From NCBI RefSeq assembly GCF_024102715.1, contig NZ_JAGFJM010000089.1, forward strand, positions 22,449-86,448: a DNA stretch of 64,000 nt, written 5' to 3'. The translations under genes were made by a program, and so were the position numbers. Source of the stretch: Nitrosomonas communis. GTDB taxonomy: Bacteria > Pseudomonadota > Gammaproteobacteria > Burkholderiales > Nitrosomonadaceae. The notes beneath the pieces were generated by a model that was given only the letters and a program-made list of their open reading frames with translations, ran no database searches and was not told the origin of the DNA. Positions within the stretch are counted from its first letter, which is position 1. Each line of letters opens with the position of its first letter. This document shows positions 46,941 to 57,114 of this stretch, one piece after another.

Positions 46941-48548
46941 ATGATTGACCAAGAAGTAAAACGACGCCGCACCTTTGCCATTATTTCCCACCCGGATGCA
47001 GGCAAAACGACATTAACAGAGAAATTGCTTATGTTTGCGGGAGCGATCCATATCGCTGGCAGCGTCAAAGCTCGCAAAGCAAGTCGCTATGCCACCTCTG
47101 ACTGGATGGAGATTGAAAAGCAGCGCGGTATCTCGGTGGCAAGCTCAGTGATGCAAATGGAATATCGGGACCATGTCATCAATTTACTGGATACACCTGG
47201 CCACCAGGATTTCTCCGAGGATACCTACCGTGTGCTTACTGCCGTAGATGCTGCATTGATGGTCATTGATGCCGCTAATGGTGTGGAAGCTCAAACACTG
47301 CGTTTATTGGAAGTATGCCGCGCCCGTAACACACCCATTCTCACTTTCATTAACAAGATGGATCGCGAAGTACGTAATCCGCTTGATCTTATCGACGAAA
47401 TTGAGCGCACGCTCAATATGGCAACCGTACCCTTTACCTGGCCAATAGGAATGGGTAAACAATTTCAGGGCGTATTTGATCTGCAGCATCACTGCATGCG
47501 CGTGTTTCACCCTGGCGCTGATCGTGTTGATAATGAAGATAATATGGTCACCAACCTAGATGATAAGGTGATGGTTGAACGCTTTGGTGACAGATTCATG
47601 GAAGCGCACCAGGAAATTGATCTAGTTCGCGGCGTATCGCCAGAATTCGATCGCACTGCTTTCCTTGCTGGCGAACAAACACCGGTATTTTTTGGTTCAG
47701 CAATTAATAATTTTGGAGTGCGTGAAATTCTGGATGCGCTCATCGACCTGGCTCCCCCCCCTGGTTCACGTAAATCGATTCAGCGTGAAGTACCGCCGGT
47801 CGAACCTAAATTCTCTGGTGTTGTTTTTAAAATTCAGGCGAATATGAATCCCGCACATCGGGATCGTATTGCATTTGTACGTATCTGCTCAGGAGAATTC
47901 AAACGCGGAATGAATCTCAAGGTTGTCCGCAGTGGCAAAGAAGTACGCACCAACACGGTTGTTTCCTTTCTGTCTCAACGACGGGAGCTACTCGAAGTTG
48001 CCTATGCTGGTGATATTATCGGCATTCCTAATCATGGAACATTGCAGCTCGGCGATACCCTCACCGAAGGAGAAGCACTTCATTTTACTGGCCTTCCCTT
48101 CTTTGCGCCTGAAATATTCCAGACAGTTGAAATCGCTGATCCAATGCGTAGCAAACAGCTTAAGCTAGGATTAGCACAATTAGGCGAGGAAGGTGCGATC
48201 CAAGTTTTCCGCCCTCACATAGGCAGCATTTTATTGCTGGGTGCTGTGGGAAATCTGCAGTTTGAGGTGGTAACGCATAGATTGCAGCACGAGTATGGTG
48301 TCGATGCACGCATTGCCTCCGCCAAATATCAATTAGCCCGCTGGGTTACCGCAGAAGATCCCAAAGAACTACAACGCTTTATCGATTCCAACGCGCACCG
48401 TATTGCCTATGATGCGGTCGATGCACCTACATTTCTCGCTTCATACGCTGCAGAATTAAGTGTGGCAAAGGAGAACTGGCCTGCTATCTGTTTCCACAAG
48501 ATGCGGGAGCACGCGGGCTTGGTATTTCAAACTCATACAGACAATTAA
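46941..48548 (+). CDS. prfC: peptide chain release factor 3
   Basis: 535 residues. GTPase that recycles RF1/RF2 after termination. G1 is SHPDAGKTTLTEKLL, the switch text QRGISVASSVM, G3 DTPGHQDFSEDTYR, G4 NKMDRE. The C-terminal RF3 domain has GSAINNFGVREILDA and LQFEVVTHRLQHEYGV. A C8 run at 47754-47761 encodes the conserved LAPPPG and is not unusual in itself. It is 30 bases after the transporter ATPase; co-transcription is possible. Confidence 0.95.
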   Translation: MIDQEVKRRRTFAIISHPDAGKTTLTEKLLMFAGAIHIAGSVKARKASRYATSDWMEIEKQRGISVASSVMQMEYRDHVINLLDTPGHQDFSEDTYRVLTAVDAALMVIDAANGVEAQTLRLLEVCRARNTPILTFINKMDREVRNPLDLIDEIERTLNMATVPFTWPIGMGKQFQGVFDLQHHCMRVFHPGADRVDNEDNMVTNLDDKVMVERFGDRFMEAHQEIDLVRGVSPEFDRTAFLAGEQTPVFFGSAINNFGVREILDALIDLAPPPGSRKSIQREVPPVEPKFSGVVFKIQANMNPAHRDRIAFVRICSGEFKRGMNLKVVRSGKEVRTNTVVSFLSQRRELLEVAYAGDIIGIPNHGTLQLGDTLTEGEALHFTGLPFFAPEIFQTVEIADPMRSKQLKLGLAQLGEEGAIQVFRPHIGSILLLGAVGNLQFEVVTHRLQHEYGVDARIASAKYQLARWVTAEDPKELQRFIDSNAHRIAYDAVDAPTFLASYAAELSVAKENWPAICFHKMREHAGLVFQTHTDN

Positions 48549-48563
48549 GAAGAAATTAACCTC

Positions 48564-48580
48564 TTGATTAACTTAATCAA
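48564..48580. repeat. 8+1+8 inverted repeat after prfC
   Basis: TTGATTAA-C-TTAATCAA, a perfect dyad 15 bases after the prfC stop. Lacks a T run, so it is more like a protein-binding site than a terminator. Confidence 0.45.
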
Positions 48581-48620
48581 TTACCGCCCGCATATCGTCC
48601 AAAGCCATCAGAATACACCA

Positions 48621-48640
48621 TGCCTTGAATCTTCAAGGCA
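48621..48640. repeat. 9+2+9 inverted repeat between prfC and the Tyr-rich protein gene
   Basis: TGCCTTGAA-TC-TTCAAGGCA, perfect arms, followed by AAATATAC. The tight 2-base centre makes an RNA hairpin unlikely and an operator more likely. About 140 bases before the next ATG. Confidence 0.45.
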
Positions 48641-48782
48641 AATATACTGACCCGTTTCTTGATTTTCGACAGCGTTATGAAACTATAATAAATCTGATCC
48701 ATCAAATTTTGACTACTTAACATATAAATAGCTTGCTCAAAAGTTAAAGCAGGTTAATTGTCAGTACACGACGGAGATTCTC

Positions 48783-49274
48783 ATGAGAAAGATCAGCTTT
48801 CTATACTTAATGGTTACTTTTTTTGCAGTAGCATTGAATGAGGCGGCATGGGCAGATCGTAGTCACTATCACAGTCACAATCATCATAGTCATAATTCCT
48901 ATAGTTTTGGATTGGGAGTGGGAACAGGTTATGGTATCGGGTCTTTTGGCTATTATGGAGGCCATCGTAGCGGATTTTATGGCAGTTATTCTTTTGGCTA
49001 CCCCTATTATCCCTACTATTACAGACCCTACTATTACAGGCCCTATTATTACGGGCCCTACTATGGAGGCTTTATGTCTCCTCCTTATTACTCATCCATC
49101 GTTGTCGTGCCTGCAACACCACCAGTTTATATCCAGCAACCAAGCACCATGCAATCTTCCCCTCCTGCAGAAACCAATTACTGGCATTATTGTGAAAATC
49201 CAGCAGGCTATTATCCCTATGTCAAGAAGTGCCCAGGGGGATGGTTAAAAGTTCCACCTCAGCCAATAGAATAA
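48783..49274 (+). CDS. exported His- and Tyr/Gly/Pro-rich protein
   Basis: 163 residues. Signal peptide (about 1-24, ending AWA-DR). Then a His/Ser stretch (HYHSHNHHSHN), a Gly-rich segment, and a tandem YYYRPYYYRPYYYGPYY repeat (about residues 77-95). The C-terminal motif YCENPAGYYPYVKKCPGGW is conserved in many small envelope proteins of proteobacteria, with two Cys that may pair. The His-rich start could bind metal. No enzymatic domain. It is 15 bases before the glycine-zipper lipoprotein gene, so the two are likely expressed together. Confidence 0.75.
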   Translation: MRKISFLYLMVTFFAVALNEAAWADRSHYHSHNHHSHNSYSFGLGVGTGYGIGSFGYYGGHRSGFYGSYSFGYPYYPYYYRPYYYRPYYYGPYYGGFMSPPYYSSIVVVPATPPVYIQQPSTMQSSPPAETNYWHYCENPAGYYPYVKKCPGGWLKVPPQPIE

Positions 49275-49289
49275 TTGAAGGAGCCATTC

Positions 49290-49832
49290 ATGCAAAAGAT
49301 TTTAAGATTGACTTATCTTTTACCACCGTTTTTGCTTACTGCATGCGTCCATATACCCAGTGGCCCAAGTGTTATGGTCCTGCCGGGGGTCGGCAAAAGT
49401 TTTGATCAGTTTCGCAACGATGATTATCTGTGCCGGCAATACGCCAGTCAACAAGGTGACACCCAAACACCCAGGCAGGCTTCCGTATCCAGCGGAGTGG
49501 AGAGTGCAGCAGTGGGTGCTGCGCTTGGCGCAGTTGCCGGTGCAGCATTCGGAGGTGGGCGGGGAGCGGCAATTGGTGCTGGCAGCGGTTTGCTGGCAGG
49601 TAGTTTAAGTGGCAGCGAGGCAGCCAGGTCCTCTGGATATATCAGCCAACAGCGTTATGACATGTCCTATATTCAGTGCATGTATGCAAATGGTCATCGT
49701 GTCCCAGTAGTAGGTCAATTTTCGAGCGATCCTTATGTGAGTCAGCCTACTGATGCACCTAGCCAACCCGCAAGCAGCAGCGTACCACCACCGCCACCTG
49801 GTAATCCGCCTCCCCCTCCCCCAGCTTATTAA
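49290..49832 (+). CDS. glycine-zipper outer membrane lipoprotein
   Basis: 180 residues from the ATG at 49290, preceded by AAGGAG (49278-49283); the open frame starts earlier at a TTG, but that would place the binding site inside the gene. Lipobox LTAC gives a lipidated Cys at about residue 19. A glycine zipper of small-residue repeats (GAALGAVAGAAFGGGRGAAI and GAGSGLLAGSLSG) is expected to span a membrane, and YDMSYIQCMYANGHRVP is the common ending of this family. A Pro-rich tail closes the protein. Likely envelope structural role. Confidence 0.8.
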   Translation: MQKILRLTYLLPPFLLTACVHIPSGPSVMVLPGVGKSFDQFRNDDYLCRQYASQQGDTQTPRQASVSSGVESAAVGAALGAVAGAAFGGGRGAAIGAGSGLLAGSLSGSEAARSSGYISQQRYDMSYIQCMYANGHRVPVVGQFSSDPYVSQPTDAPSQPASSSVPPPPPGNPPPPPPAY

Positions 49833-49922
49833 GTCTGATAACCGTCATCATCCGTATTAACAATTTTATATGATAAAATGCATGAGTTATTTATGTGATC
49901 AATATTAAAAGGAGTTTTTTAT

Positions 49923-50159
49923 ATGGCAGCAAAAGCTATTTTTTATCATGCCGGCTGTCCGGTATGTGTTGCAGCGGAGCATGCTGTTGCTAACGCGATT
50001 GATCGTTCAAAATATGATGTTGAAATTGTGCATCTGGGAACTGACAAATCTCGAATTAGCGAAGCAGAAGCCAGTGGAGTCAAATCGGTTCCAGCGCTTG
50101 TAATGGATGGCACAGCATTCCACATCAACTTTGGTGCCAGTATTGACGATCTGAAATAA
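49923..50159 (+). CDS. small thioredoxin/glutaredoxin-like protein
   Basis: 78 residues with the redox motif CPVC at residues 12-15 (FYHAGCPVC) and the cis-Pro loop VKSVPALVMDG. The missing N-terminal strand and short length are like bacterial glutaredoxin-type or thioredoxin-fold mini-proteins. GGAG at 49911-49914 supports the start. A good terminator lies 30 bases after the stop. Target unknown. Confidence 0.82.
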   Translation: MAAKAIFYHAGCPVCVAAEHAVANAIDRSKYDVEIVHLGTDKSRISEAEASGVKSVPALVMDGTAFHINFGASIDDLK

Positions 50160-50189
50160 CACCTTAATTGCATCTCAGGCAATTCGCAG

Positions 50190-50213
50190 AACCCCCAGAA
50201 ATGGGGGTTTTTT
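50190..50213 (+). terminator. intrinsic terminator after the thioredoxin-like gene
   Basis: AACCCCC (50190-50196), loop AGAAAT, GGGGGTT (50203-50209), continuing into a T run to 50213. Upstream A residues are few, so it acts mainly on the plus strand, about 105 bases before the converging malic enzyme gene ends. Confidence 0.88.
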
Positions 50214-50319
50214 CTATGCATCAAATCAATCCCAGATGATTTGCTTCTGCATTTATGATAATGGGTCCGCTTCAGCCAAAAAGGACTCACTTCGATCCGT
50301 CGCAGCATGTCATTGGAAT

Positions 50320-51930
50320 TCAATAATTGGGTTCATACATCATTGCACGGATGTATTCTGCCAGATTCTCAGGAAGTGAGTTTTCTGCCAGCCCTTCTTG
50401 CTGGGCAATCCGACAAACCGCAACTGCAATGGCATGAGAAACAGTGCGAACCCGGTTAAGTGAAGGATAAATTGCGCCTACCTCGATCTCCTCTGGCAAA
50501 ACCATGTTTGCCAGCGCCTTGGCTGCGGCCAAAAACATGCTATCGGTAACTAATCGCGCCCTGCTGGCTATCACGCCAAGACCAACACCAGGAAAGATAT
50601 AAGCGTTGTTCCCCTGAGCAGGTTTGAACAGTTTTTCACCCAGTCTGAAAATTGGAAATGGACTGCCACTGGCAAAAATGGCTCGCCCATCTGTCCATCG
50701 ATAGGCTTGTTCTGCGGTGCATTCCGTATGCGAAGTAGGATTAGACAACGCGATAATAACCGGATGTTCATTGAAGTGCGCCATTTTTCTAATAATCATT
50801 TCACTAAACGTTCCCGCCACACCCGTTGCACCGATTAAAATGTCTGGCTGTATGCTTTCGATCGCTTCAACAAAACTCGCAGGTGCATGTTCGTGCGCAA
50901 AAGGCTGGATGCGCGGCTTGAAATGCTCACGACTTGATACCACCAGTCCTTGTCTATCCACCAGCCAGATTCTTGATCTTGCAAGCTCCTCACTGAGGCC
51001 GGCTGTACAAAATGCCGAAACCATCAATTCCGCAATGCCGCTTGCTGCCGAACCTGTTCCGAGTAGCATCACCTTCAGATCGGCAAATCGCTTGTGCGTA
51101 ATCCGGCAAGACGAATAAATGCCCGCAAGGGTAACCGCGGCTGTCCCTTGAATATCGTCATTAAAACAGCGCACCTGCGTACGGTAACGGTCAAGAAGCT
51201 CGAAAGCATGCTGACTCTGGAAATCCTCAAATTGAATCAATGCGTTGGGGAATTTTGTTTGAATGGCCTGAACAAATTCATCCACCAATGACAAATAAGC
51301 TTCTCCAGACAACCGGGAATAAGGGTATCCCAAATAAAGTAAATCTTCACGCAATGGTTGATTATTCGTCCCGACATCAAGCATTACCGGCAGGCATTGT
51401 GCTGGATGGATACCTGCGCAAGCTACATACAAAGCAGTTTTGCCTATCGAGATCCCCATGCCGTTCGCACCCAAATCACCAAGACCCAGTATCCTCTCAC
51501 CGTCAGTGACCACAATGATACGTATATCCGTCTCATGCCAGTTACTGAATATCGAGGCAATCTCACCTCGATCATCGGGGGTAATATAAAAGCCCTGAGG
51601 GTTCCGGTAAATGTGAGCAAACTGCTTGCAGGCTTCTCCTACGGTAGGAGTGTAAACCAGCGGCATGATCTCATCGATATGGTCGATCATCGTTCGGTAA
51701 AATAAGCGTTGATTCCGTTCCAGCAAACTATTTAGAAAAATATATTTTTCGATATCACTGTTTTTCCGGCGCAGATTACCTAACACGCGTTTTTGCTGGG
51801 TATTAATGTCTGTTACCTTATAAGGCAGCAAGCCTCGTAAACTAAACTGATTTCGTTCTTCGCGGGTAAAAGCTGTTGATTTATTTAGCGCTGGATCATC
51901 CAGCAAAGATTTTCCTTGTGAAAGTTTCAT
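50320..51930 (-). CDS. maeA: NAD-dependent malic enzyme
   Basis: 536 residues. Converts malate to pyruvate and CO2 with NAD(P)H formation. Signatures: FTREERNQFSLRGLLPY, LVYTPTVGEACKQFAHIYR with the active-site Tyr, VVTDGERILGLGDLGANGMGI, IQFEDFQSQHAFELL, CFNDDIQGTAAVTLAGI, and the NAD site LLGTGSAASGIAELMV. The length and the early LLGLLP-like text match the eukaryote/E. coli MaeA group. AAGG lies upstream of the ATG at 51930. Transcribed alone. Confidence 0.94.
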   Translation of the reverse strand: MKLSQGKSLLDDPALNKSTAFTREERNQFSLRGLLPYKVTDINTQQKRVLGNLRRKNSDIEKYIFLNSLLERNQRLFYRTMIDHIDEIMPLVYTPTVGEACKQFAHIYRNPQGFYITPDDRGEIASIFSNWHETDIRIIVVTDGERILGLGDLGANGMGISIGKTALYVACAGIHPAQCLPVMLDVGTNNQPLREDLLYLGYPYSRLSGEAYLSLVDEFVQAIQTKFPNALIQFEDFQSQHAFELLDRYRTQVRCFNDDIQGTAAVTLAGIYSSCRITHKRFADLKVMLLGTGSAASGIAELMVSAFCTAGLSEELARSRIWLVDRQGLVVSSREHFKPRIQPFAHEHAPASFVEAIESIQPDILIGATGVAGTFSEMIIRKMAHFNEHPVIIALSNPTSHTECTAEQAYRWTDGRAIFASGSPFPIFRLGEKLFKPAQGNNAYIFPGVGLGVIASRARLVTDSMFLAAAKALANMVLPEEIEVGAIYPSLNRVRTVSHAIAVAVCRIAQQEGLAENSLPENLAEYIRAMMYEPNY

Positions 51931-52253
51931 CTCGGCTACCTTTTCATATGAATAAATTCGGGTAAAGCGTTTGAAACTACTTTGAACTACTTTGTTATAA
52001 TTGTTTTACTTTCATCATTTTCCACTGATAGTGGTATTCTTGACGAGAAACTTGCGATATCTACCCTTAAATGTTCCTTGGATCAGTTCTTCCTACCGCA
52101 AAATCCGTGGTTAGACAATCTATACAGTAATCGATAAACTACAGGGAAATTTAACAGACAACGATATATATTTATCATCACATGTATTGCAGCCTACGTC
52201 GAGTTCAAAAACTGATCTCGCGCCATTACATGATCATTTTTAATTTATAAATT
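51931..52253. other. 323-base divergent region, malic enzyme / truncated globin
   Basis: AT-rich with no gene. It contains a tandem 10-base direct repeat (51975-51994) near the malic enzyme start and, on the plus side, only weak promoter-like AT tracts before the globin ATG. Confidence 0.55.
51975..51994. repeat. tandem 10-base repeat upstream of malic enzyme
   Basis: AACTACTTTG repeated twice head to tail (51975-51984 and 51985-51994), followed at once by TTATAATTG. One helical turn spacing suggests a site for a dimeric regulator, but this is only a pattern. Confidence 0.4.
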
Positions 52254-52685
52254 ATGACACCATTTTCCATGCCTACACCTAATCCGGACTTATACACTGA
52301 AGAAGAAATCTCACGATTAGTCCACAACTTTTATGCAAAAGCGAGAAAAGATCCTGATCTTGGACCGATTTTTGAAGAACATGTGATTGACTGGGATGCG
52401 CATTTTGTGCAAATGATCAACTTCTGGTCAGCTCAGTTACGAGGTACCAGCCGCTTCCGTGGCGCACCGATGCCAAAGCATATTGCGCTTCCAGAACTCA
52501 ATGCAGATTTATTTAAACAATGGTTGCACCTTTTTAAAGAAACCACGCACGAATTAGGCAACTCCACCTTGAAGCATCATGCAGATACCGTTGCCACTTT
52601 TATTGCAGGCAGATTATGGCTTGGCTATCAGATGGGCAATTTTCCGGATCGACAACCTATGGAACTCTTCGTTGAAACACATTGA
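52254..52685 (+). CDS. truncated hemoglobin, group III
   Basis: 143 residues. The order LVHNFYAKARKDPDLGPIFEE, then HFVQMINFWSAQLRGTSRFRG, APMPKHIAL (proximal region) and FKQWLHLFKETTHE matches group III truncated globins (TrHb3). Such proteins bind haem and may handle O2, NO or peroxide. No clear Shine-Dalgarno sequence; a second ATG five codons in (52269) is possible. Stands upstream of ribF by 74 bases. Confidence 0.85.
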   Translation: MTPFSMPTPNPDLYTEEEISRLVHNFYAKARKDPDLGPIFEEHVIDWDAHFVQMINFWSAQLRGTSRFRGAPMPKHIALPELNADLFKQWLHLFKETTHELGNSTLKHHADTVATFIAGRLWLGYQMGNFPDRQPMELFVETH

Positions 52686-52759
52686 TTTAGCCAGACAAGC
52701 TAAAAGCGGTCACTTGAAGTTCTAGCATCGACCTCCAACTTATTCATCCATTCGGTATC

Positions 52760-53716
52760 ATGCAAGTTTGCAGAAAGGCTTCTCCTAGGCCAGAGGCGCC
52801 TATAGCATTGACCATAGGCAATTTTGATGGGGTGCATTTAGGCCACCAGGCCATGCTCGCACACGTGAAACAGGCAGCAGCTCAACTGAATATCGCTTCC
52901 TGCGTCATGACGTTTGAGCCGCATCCGCGTGAATTTCTCGCTCCTCCTCGAGCACCCACACGTCTTACCAGTCTACGCGAAAAACTGGAGTTACTGGCAG
53001 AATCTGGTATAGATCGCGTTCAGATTTACCGCTTCAATCATGATTTTGCCAGAATCGACGCAGAATTATTCATGACGCGCATCCTTCAGCAAGAACTTGC
53101 TGTTCGCTGGCTACTGGTAGGAGATGATTTTCGTTTTGGCGCACGACGTACCGGTGATGTGGAGATGCTAACAACATTTTCTCAAAAATCTGGCAGCTTT
53201 GAAGTAGAAATCATGCCTAGCTTTAGCGTGAATGGATTACGCGTATCGAGTACCGCCATACGGGATGCATTGACTGGTGGCGATCTGAATCTCGCTAAAC
53301 AGTTGCTGGGGCGACCCTATAGTATCAGCGGACGTGTCGTGGATGGTGATAAACTGGGGAAGCAAATTGGATTTCCCACCGCCAATATCCAGTTAAACCA
53401 CAATCGCCCTCCTCTGATGGGCATTTATGTAGTAGAAATCAGTAGCGATATATCCTCATCCCTGCCCGCAACAATGCGCGGAGTAGCAAGTCTCGGGATA
53501 CGCCCGACTACTCATACAACTGGCAAACCCGTTCTGGAAGTTCATCTATTTGATTTCTACCAAGAAATTTATGGTCATCATTTACGTGTCCATTTCTTGC
53601 ATAAACTCAGAGATGAAGAAAAATACCCTGATTTAGAAACACTGACCAGACAAATAGAACAAGACGTCACCGACGCAAAAAACTATTTTATGACTCAAAC
53701 AGACCTTGTTTCGTAA
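52760..53716 (+). CDS. ribF: bifunctional riboflavin kinase / FAD synthetase
   Basis: 318 residues. Makes FMN then FAD. The adenylyltransferase part has [30 protein letters not shown], and [15 protein letters not shown]; the kinase part has [27 protein letters not shown] and [13 protein letters not shown]. First of the ribF-ileS-lspA group, with ileS only 19 bases after its stop. Confidence 0.95.
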   Translation: MQVCRKASPRPEAPIALTIGNFDGVHLGHQAMLAHVKQAAAQLNIASCVMTFEPHPREFLAPPRAPTRLTSLREKLELLAESGIDRVQIYRFNHDFARIDAELFMTRILQQELAVRWLLVGDDFRFGARRTGDVEMLTTFSQKSGSFEVEIMPSFSVNGLRVSSTAIRDALTGGDLNLAKQLLGRPYSISGRVVDGDKLGKQIGFPTANIQLNHNRPPLMGIYVVEISSDISSSLPATMRGVASLGIRPTTHTTGKPVLEVHLFDFYQEIYGHHLRVHFLHKLRDEEKYPDLETLTRQIEQDVTDAKNYFMTQTDLVS

Positions 53717-53735
53717 TAAAACCGGATCAATTTCC

Positions 53736-56555
53736 ATGACTGATTACAAAAAAACGCTCAATTTACCCGATACCCCTTTTCCGATGCGTGGTGATCTTGC
53801 CAAGCGGGAACCAGCTATACTCAAAGCCTGGCAGGAAAAACAGCTCTATCAGAAAATTCGCGCAGCCAGTCAGGACCGCCCAAAATTTATTCTCCACGAC
53901 GGCCCGCCTTATGCCAATGGAGATATCCATATTGGTCACGCCGTCAACAAAATCCTCAAGGACATCATCATCAAAAGTAAAACACTGGCAGGATTTGATG
54001 CACCTTATGTTCCGGGTTGGGATTGCCATGGATTACCGATTGAGCACCAGATCGAAAAAAAACATGGCAAAAATCTTCCTGCGGATCAAGTTCGTGCACT
54101 CTGCCGCGCTTTTGCTCAGGAGCAAGTCGAACGGCAAAAAACTGATTTCATCCGCCTGGGCGTCCTAGCCGATTGGGAACATCCTTACCTCACTATGAAT
54201 TACCAAACTGAGGCTGGCATCATTCGAGCACTCGGTAAAATTTATCAGAATGGTTATCTCTATCAAGGACAGAAGCCGGTCAACTGGTGTATCGATTGTG
54301 GTTCAGCACTGGCAGAAGCAGAAGTCGACTATGAAAATAAGGTTTCACCTGCCATTGATGTCGGCTTTGAAGTCGTTTGTGATCATACCGCCGGACACCC
54401 GCTTGCCAAACCATTTGCAGTATCGATACCAGCAGACAAAAAGGCCTATGCCGTCATCTGGACCACGACTCCATGGACATTACCTGCCAACCAGGCTGTT
54501 TGCGTCCACCCTGATTTCGATTATGAATTAGTCGATACTCCGCATGGATTATTGATCCTGGCAGCCGGACTCAAGCAAACCTGCTTGATGCGCTATCAAC
54601 TCGAGGGCAAAGTGCTAGCAAGCTGCAAAGGACGTGACTTGGAGAATTTACAACTCCATCATCCATTCGATGCACGCACCGTACCCATTATCTGCGGCAA
54701 ACATGTCACGCTGGAAGCTGGTACGGGTTTGGTTCATACTGCCCCAGCGCATGGTCTGGATGACCACTTCGTAGGCCAGCAATATGGATTATCCAGCAAC
54801 AGCCCGGTCGGCGGCGATGGAAAATTCATCAGCGCTACGCCGTTGGTAGGTGATCTATTTGTCTGGAAAGCTAACGATATTATTATTGATGCACTGAGAA
54901 CCAGCCAGCATTTGCTGCATATGGAAAAAATCGAGCATAGCTATCCGCATTGCTGGCGGCACAAAACACCGATCATTTTCCGCTCAACGCCGCAGTGGTT
55001 TATCGGCATGAATGCAATTCATCGCGCAAGTTCTTCTCAGACTAGCATATCCCTGCGTGAGCTCGCGAAGAAAGCCGTTGATGAGACTACTTTCTTCCCC
55101 TCCTGGGGAAGAGCGCGTCTGGAGGCGATGATCAGAAATCGTCCGGATTGGTGCATCTCGCGCCAGCGGAACTGGGGCGTTCCCATGACATTCTTCGCGC
55201 ACAAGGAAACGCATGCTTTGCATCCACGCACGCCTGAATTGCTGGAAGCGGTTGCGTGTGAGGTAGAAAGAGACGGTATCGAAGCATGGTTCAAGCTCGA
55301 TACCACCTCACTGCTGGGCGATGACGCCGAGCATTATTGCAAGCTGAGCGATACACTCGATGTCTGGTTTGATTCCGGCACCACGCATGACACTGTACTC
55401 AGACACAATTCACTGCTCAATCATCCGGCTGATCTTTATCTGGAAGGCTCAGATCAACATCGCGGCTGGTTCCAGTCCTCATTACTGACAGGCTGCGCCA
55501 TGGATGGCCGCGCTCCTTATCATGCCTTACTGACACACGGTTTCGTGGTGGATGGTCAGGGTCATAAAATGAGTAAATCTAAGGGGAATGTGATCGCACC
55601 ACAAAAAGTGGTAGATACCTTGGGCGCCGATATCCTGCGCCTGTGGGTAGCTTCGACCGATTACTCGGGCGAGCTATTTATCTCTGATGAAATCCTCAAG
55701 CGTATCGTCGAAACTTACCGGCGCATCCGTAACACCCTACGCTTTCTATTAGCCAATCTGGCCGATTTTGATCCGGCGACGGATAACTTAGCGCTCAATG
55801 ACTGGCTGGAAATCGATCGTTATATGCTGGCCCATACTGAGGCGCTGCAAAATGAGCTCACCACACTTTATCAGCGCTACGAGTTTCATCAGATCGTACA
55901 TACTTTGCATAATTTCTGTTCAGAAGATTTAGGCGGCTTCTATCTCGATATTCTGAAAGACCGGTTGTATACCGCCGCAGCCAAAAGCATATCACGTCGC
56001 TCCGCCCAGAGTGCGCTATATCATATCGCCCATTGCCTGGTGCGCTTGTTTGCCCCGATTTTAAGTTTCACCGCGGAAGAAGTTTGGGAGCAGTTGACAA
56101 GCGCACCTGGGGACAGTGTGCTCTTGCATACTTGGCACAGCTTCCCCGGACACATACAATCACCAGCGGAAACTGACAAGCTGCTTCAGCGTTGGACGCG
56201 ACTGCGTCAACTGCGCTCGCAAGTGCAGAAAAAACTGGAAGAAGCGCGGGCGCAAGGTGTGATTGGCTCCTCCCTTGCCGCAATCGTAAATATCCATGCC
56301 AGCGGAAAGGATTTCGCGCTGCTCAATTCTCTCGGCAATGATCTCCGCTTCGTCATGATCACATCCGAAGTACATTTGCACCAGGTGTCCTCTGCCGAGA
56401 AAAATAGCATCTCCGTGCAGGCTAGCCCGCATGCCAAATGTGAACGCTGTTGGCACTATCGGCAGGATGTTGGTCATCATGATGTTCATCCTGCCTTGTG
56501 TGAGCGCTGCCTATCCAATCTTTTTGGGGCAGGAGAATTACGCCGCCATGCCTAA
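53736..56555 (+). CDS. ileS: isoleucine--tRNA ligase
   Basis: 939 residues. Class I synthetase: HIGH-type site [20 protein letters not shown], editing domain ([15 protein letters not shown]), KMSKSKGN loop, and a C-terminal zinc-binding CERCWHYRQ and CERCLSN. The start ATG at 53736 gives the usual [17 protein letters not shown]; the frame is open to a TTG inside the end of ribF, which was rejected. A weak GGAT precedes the chosen start. Confidence 0.96.
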   Translation: MTDYKKTLNLPDTPFPMRGDLAKREPAILKAWQEKQLYQKIRAASQDRPKFILHDGPPYANGDIHIGHAVNKILKDIIIKSKTLAGFDAPYVPGWDCHGLPIEHQIEKKHGKNLPADQVRALCRAFAQEQVERQKTDFIRLGVLADWEHPYLTMNYQTEAGIIRALGKIYQNGYLYQGQKPVNWCIDCGSALAEAEVDYENKVSPAIDVGFEVVCDHTAGHPLAKPFAVSIPADKKAYAVIWTTTPWTLPANQAVCVHPDFDYELVDTPHGLLILAAGLKQTCLMRYQLEGKVLASCKGRDLENLQLHHPFDARTVPIICGKHVTLEAGTGLVHTAPAHGLDDHFVGQQYGLSSNSPVGGDGKFISATPLVGDLFVWKANDIIIDALRTSQHLLHMEKIEHSYPHCWRHKTPIIFRSTPQWFIGMNAIHRASSSQTSISLRELAKKAVDETTFFPSWGRARLEAMIRNRPDWCISRQRNWGVPMTFFAHKETHALHPRTPELLEAVACEVERDGIEAWFKLDTTSLLGDDAEHYCKLSDTLDVWFDSGTTHDTVLRHNSLLNHPADLYLEGSDQHRGWFQSSLLTGCAMDGRAPYHALLTHGFVVDGQGHKMSKSKGNVIAPQKVVDTLGADILRLWVASTDYSGELFISDEILKRIVETYRRIRNTLRFLLANLADFDPATDNLALNDWLEIDRYMLAHTEALQNELTTLYQRYEFHQIVHTLHNFCSEDLGGFYLDILKDRLYTAAAKSISRRSAQSALYHIAHCLVRLFAPILSFTAEEVWEQLTSAPGDSVLLHTWHSFPGHIQSPAETDKLLQRWTRLRQLRSQVQKKLEEARAQGVIGSSLAAIVNIHASGKDFALLNSLGNDLRFVMITSEVHLHQVSSAEKNSISVQASPHAKCERCWHYRQDVGHHDVHPALCERCLSNLFGAGELRRHA

Positions 56556-56593
56556 TTTGTTCAACTCTATCCGCTGATCACAACACTTATCTA

Positions 56594-57058
56594 ATGAAAT
56601 TTTATTATAGTCTGGCAATTGCATTTATCGTGTTAACCTTGGATTTAGCCACCAAGTACTGGGTTGAATCCAGTCTGGTTTATAATCAGCAGATTCCGGT
56701 TACCTCCTTCTTTAATCTGGTCCTTACTTATAATACCGGAGCAGCCTTCAGTTTCCTGAACGATGCTTCCGGTTGGCAACGCTGGCTCTTAAGCGGTATT
56801 GCACTGATTGCTTCCACAGTGATTATTTTTTTATTGCATAAATATGCAAGCAGCAAGCTGTTTTGTCTTGCTCTGAGCCTTGTTTTAGGCGGTGCGCTCG
56901 GAAACCTGTGGGACCGTATCACGCTCGGCCATGTGGTCGATTTTCTTGATTTCTACCTCGGCAGCTATCACTGGCCCGCCTTTAATATTGCGGACTCGGC
57001 GATTTCTATCGGCGCTGTGTTGCTGATTTATGATAGTTTCCACTCGAAACATCCGTAA
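56594..57058 (+). CDS. lspA: lipoprotein signal peptidase (signal peptidase II)
   Basis: 154 residues, four membrane helices. Cleaves lipoprotein signal peptides at the lipobox Cys. Family marks: LDLATKYWVESSL with a catalytic Asp region, YNTGAAFSFL, GALGNLWDRITLGHVVDFLDFY, and AFNIADSAISIG with the second catalytic Asp. Last gene of ribF-ileS-lspA; ispH, which often follows, is about 40 kb away. It converges with the STAND-TPR gene. Confidence 0.95.
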   Translation: MKFYYSLAIAFIVLTLDLATKYWVESSLVYNQQIPVTSFFNLVLTYNTGAAFSFLNDASGWQRWLLSGIALIASTVIIFLLHKYASSKLFCLALSLVLGGALGNLWDRITLGHVVDFLDFYLGSYHWPAFNIADSAISIGAVLLIYDSFHSKHP

Positions 57059-57114
57059 AATGCCACAAATGCAGCGCCGATGGTTCGTCATGAATGAACG
57101 AATTGCCTATTACA

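Noticed and set aside
47754-47761. C8 tract in prfC as a slippage switch
   Set aside because: It encodes the LAPPPG segment expected in RF3; a frameshift would destroy a core gene, and no alternative frame makes sense.
53706-53735. TTG start for ileS inside ribF
   Set aside because: The ten added residues are not part of the family N-terminus and there is no binding site before the TTG.
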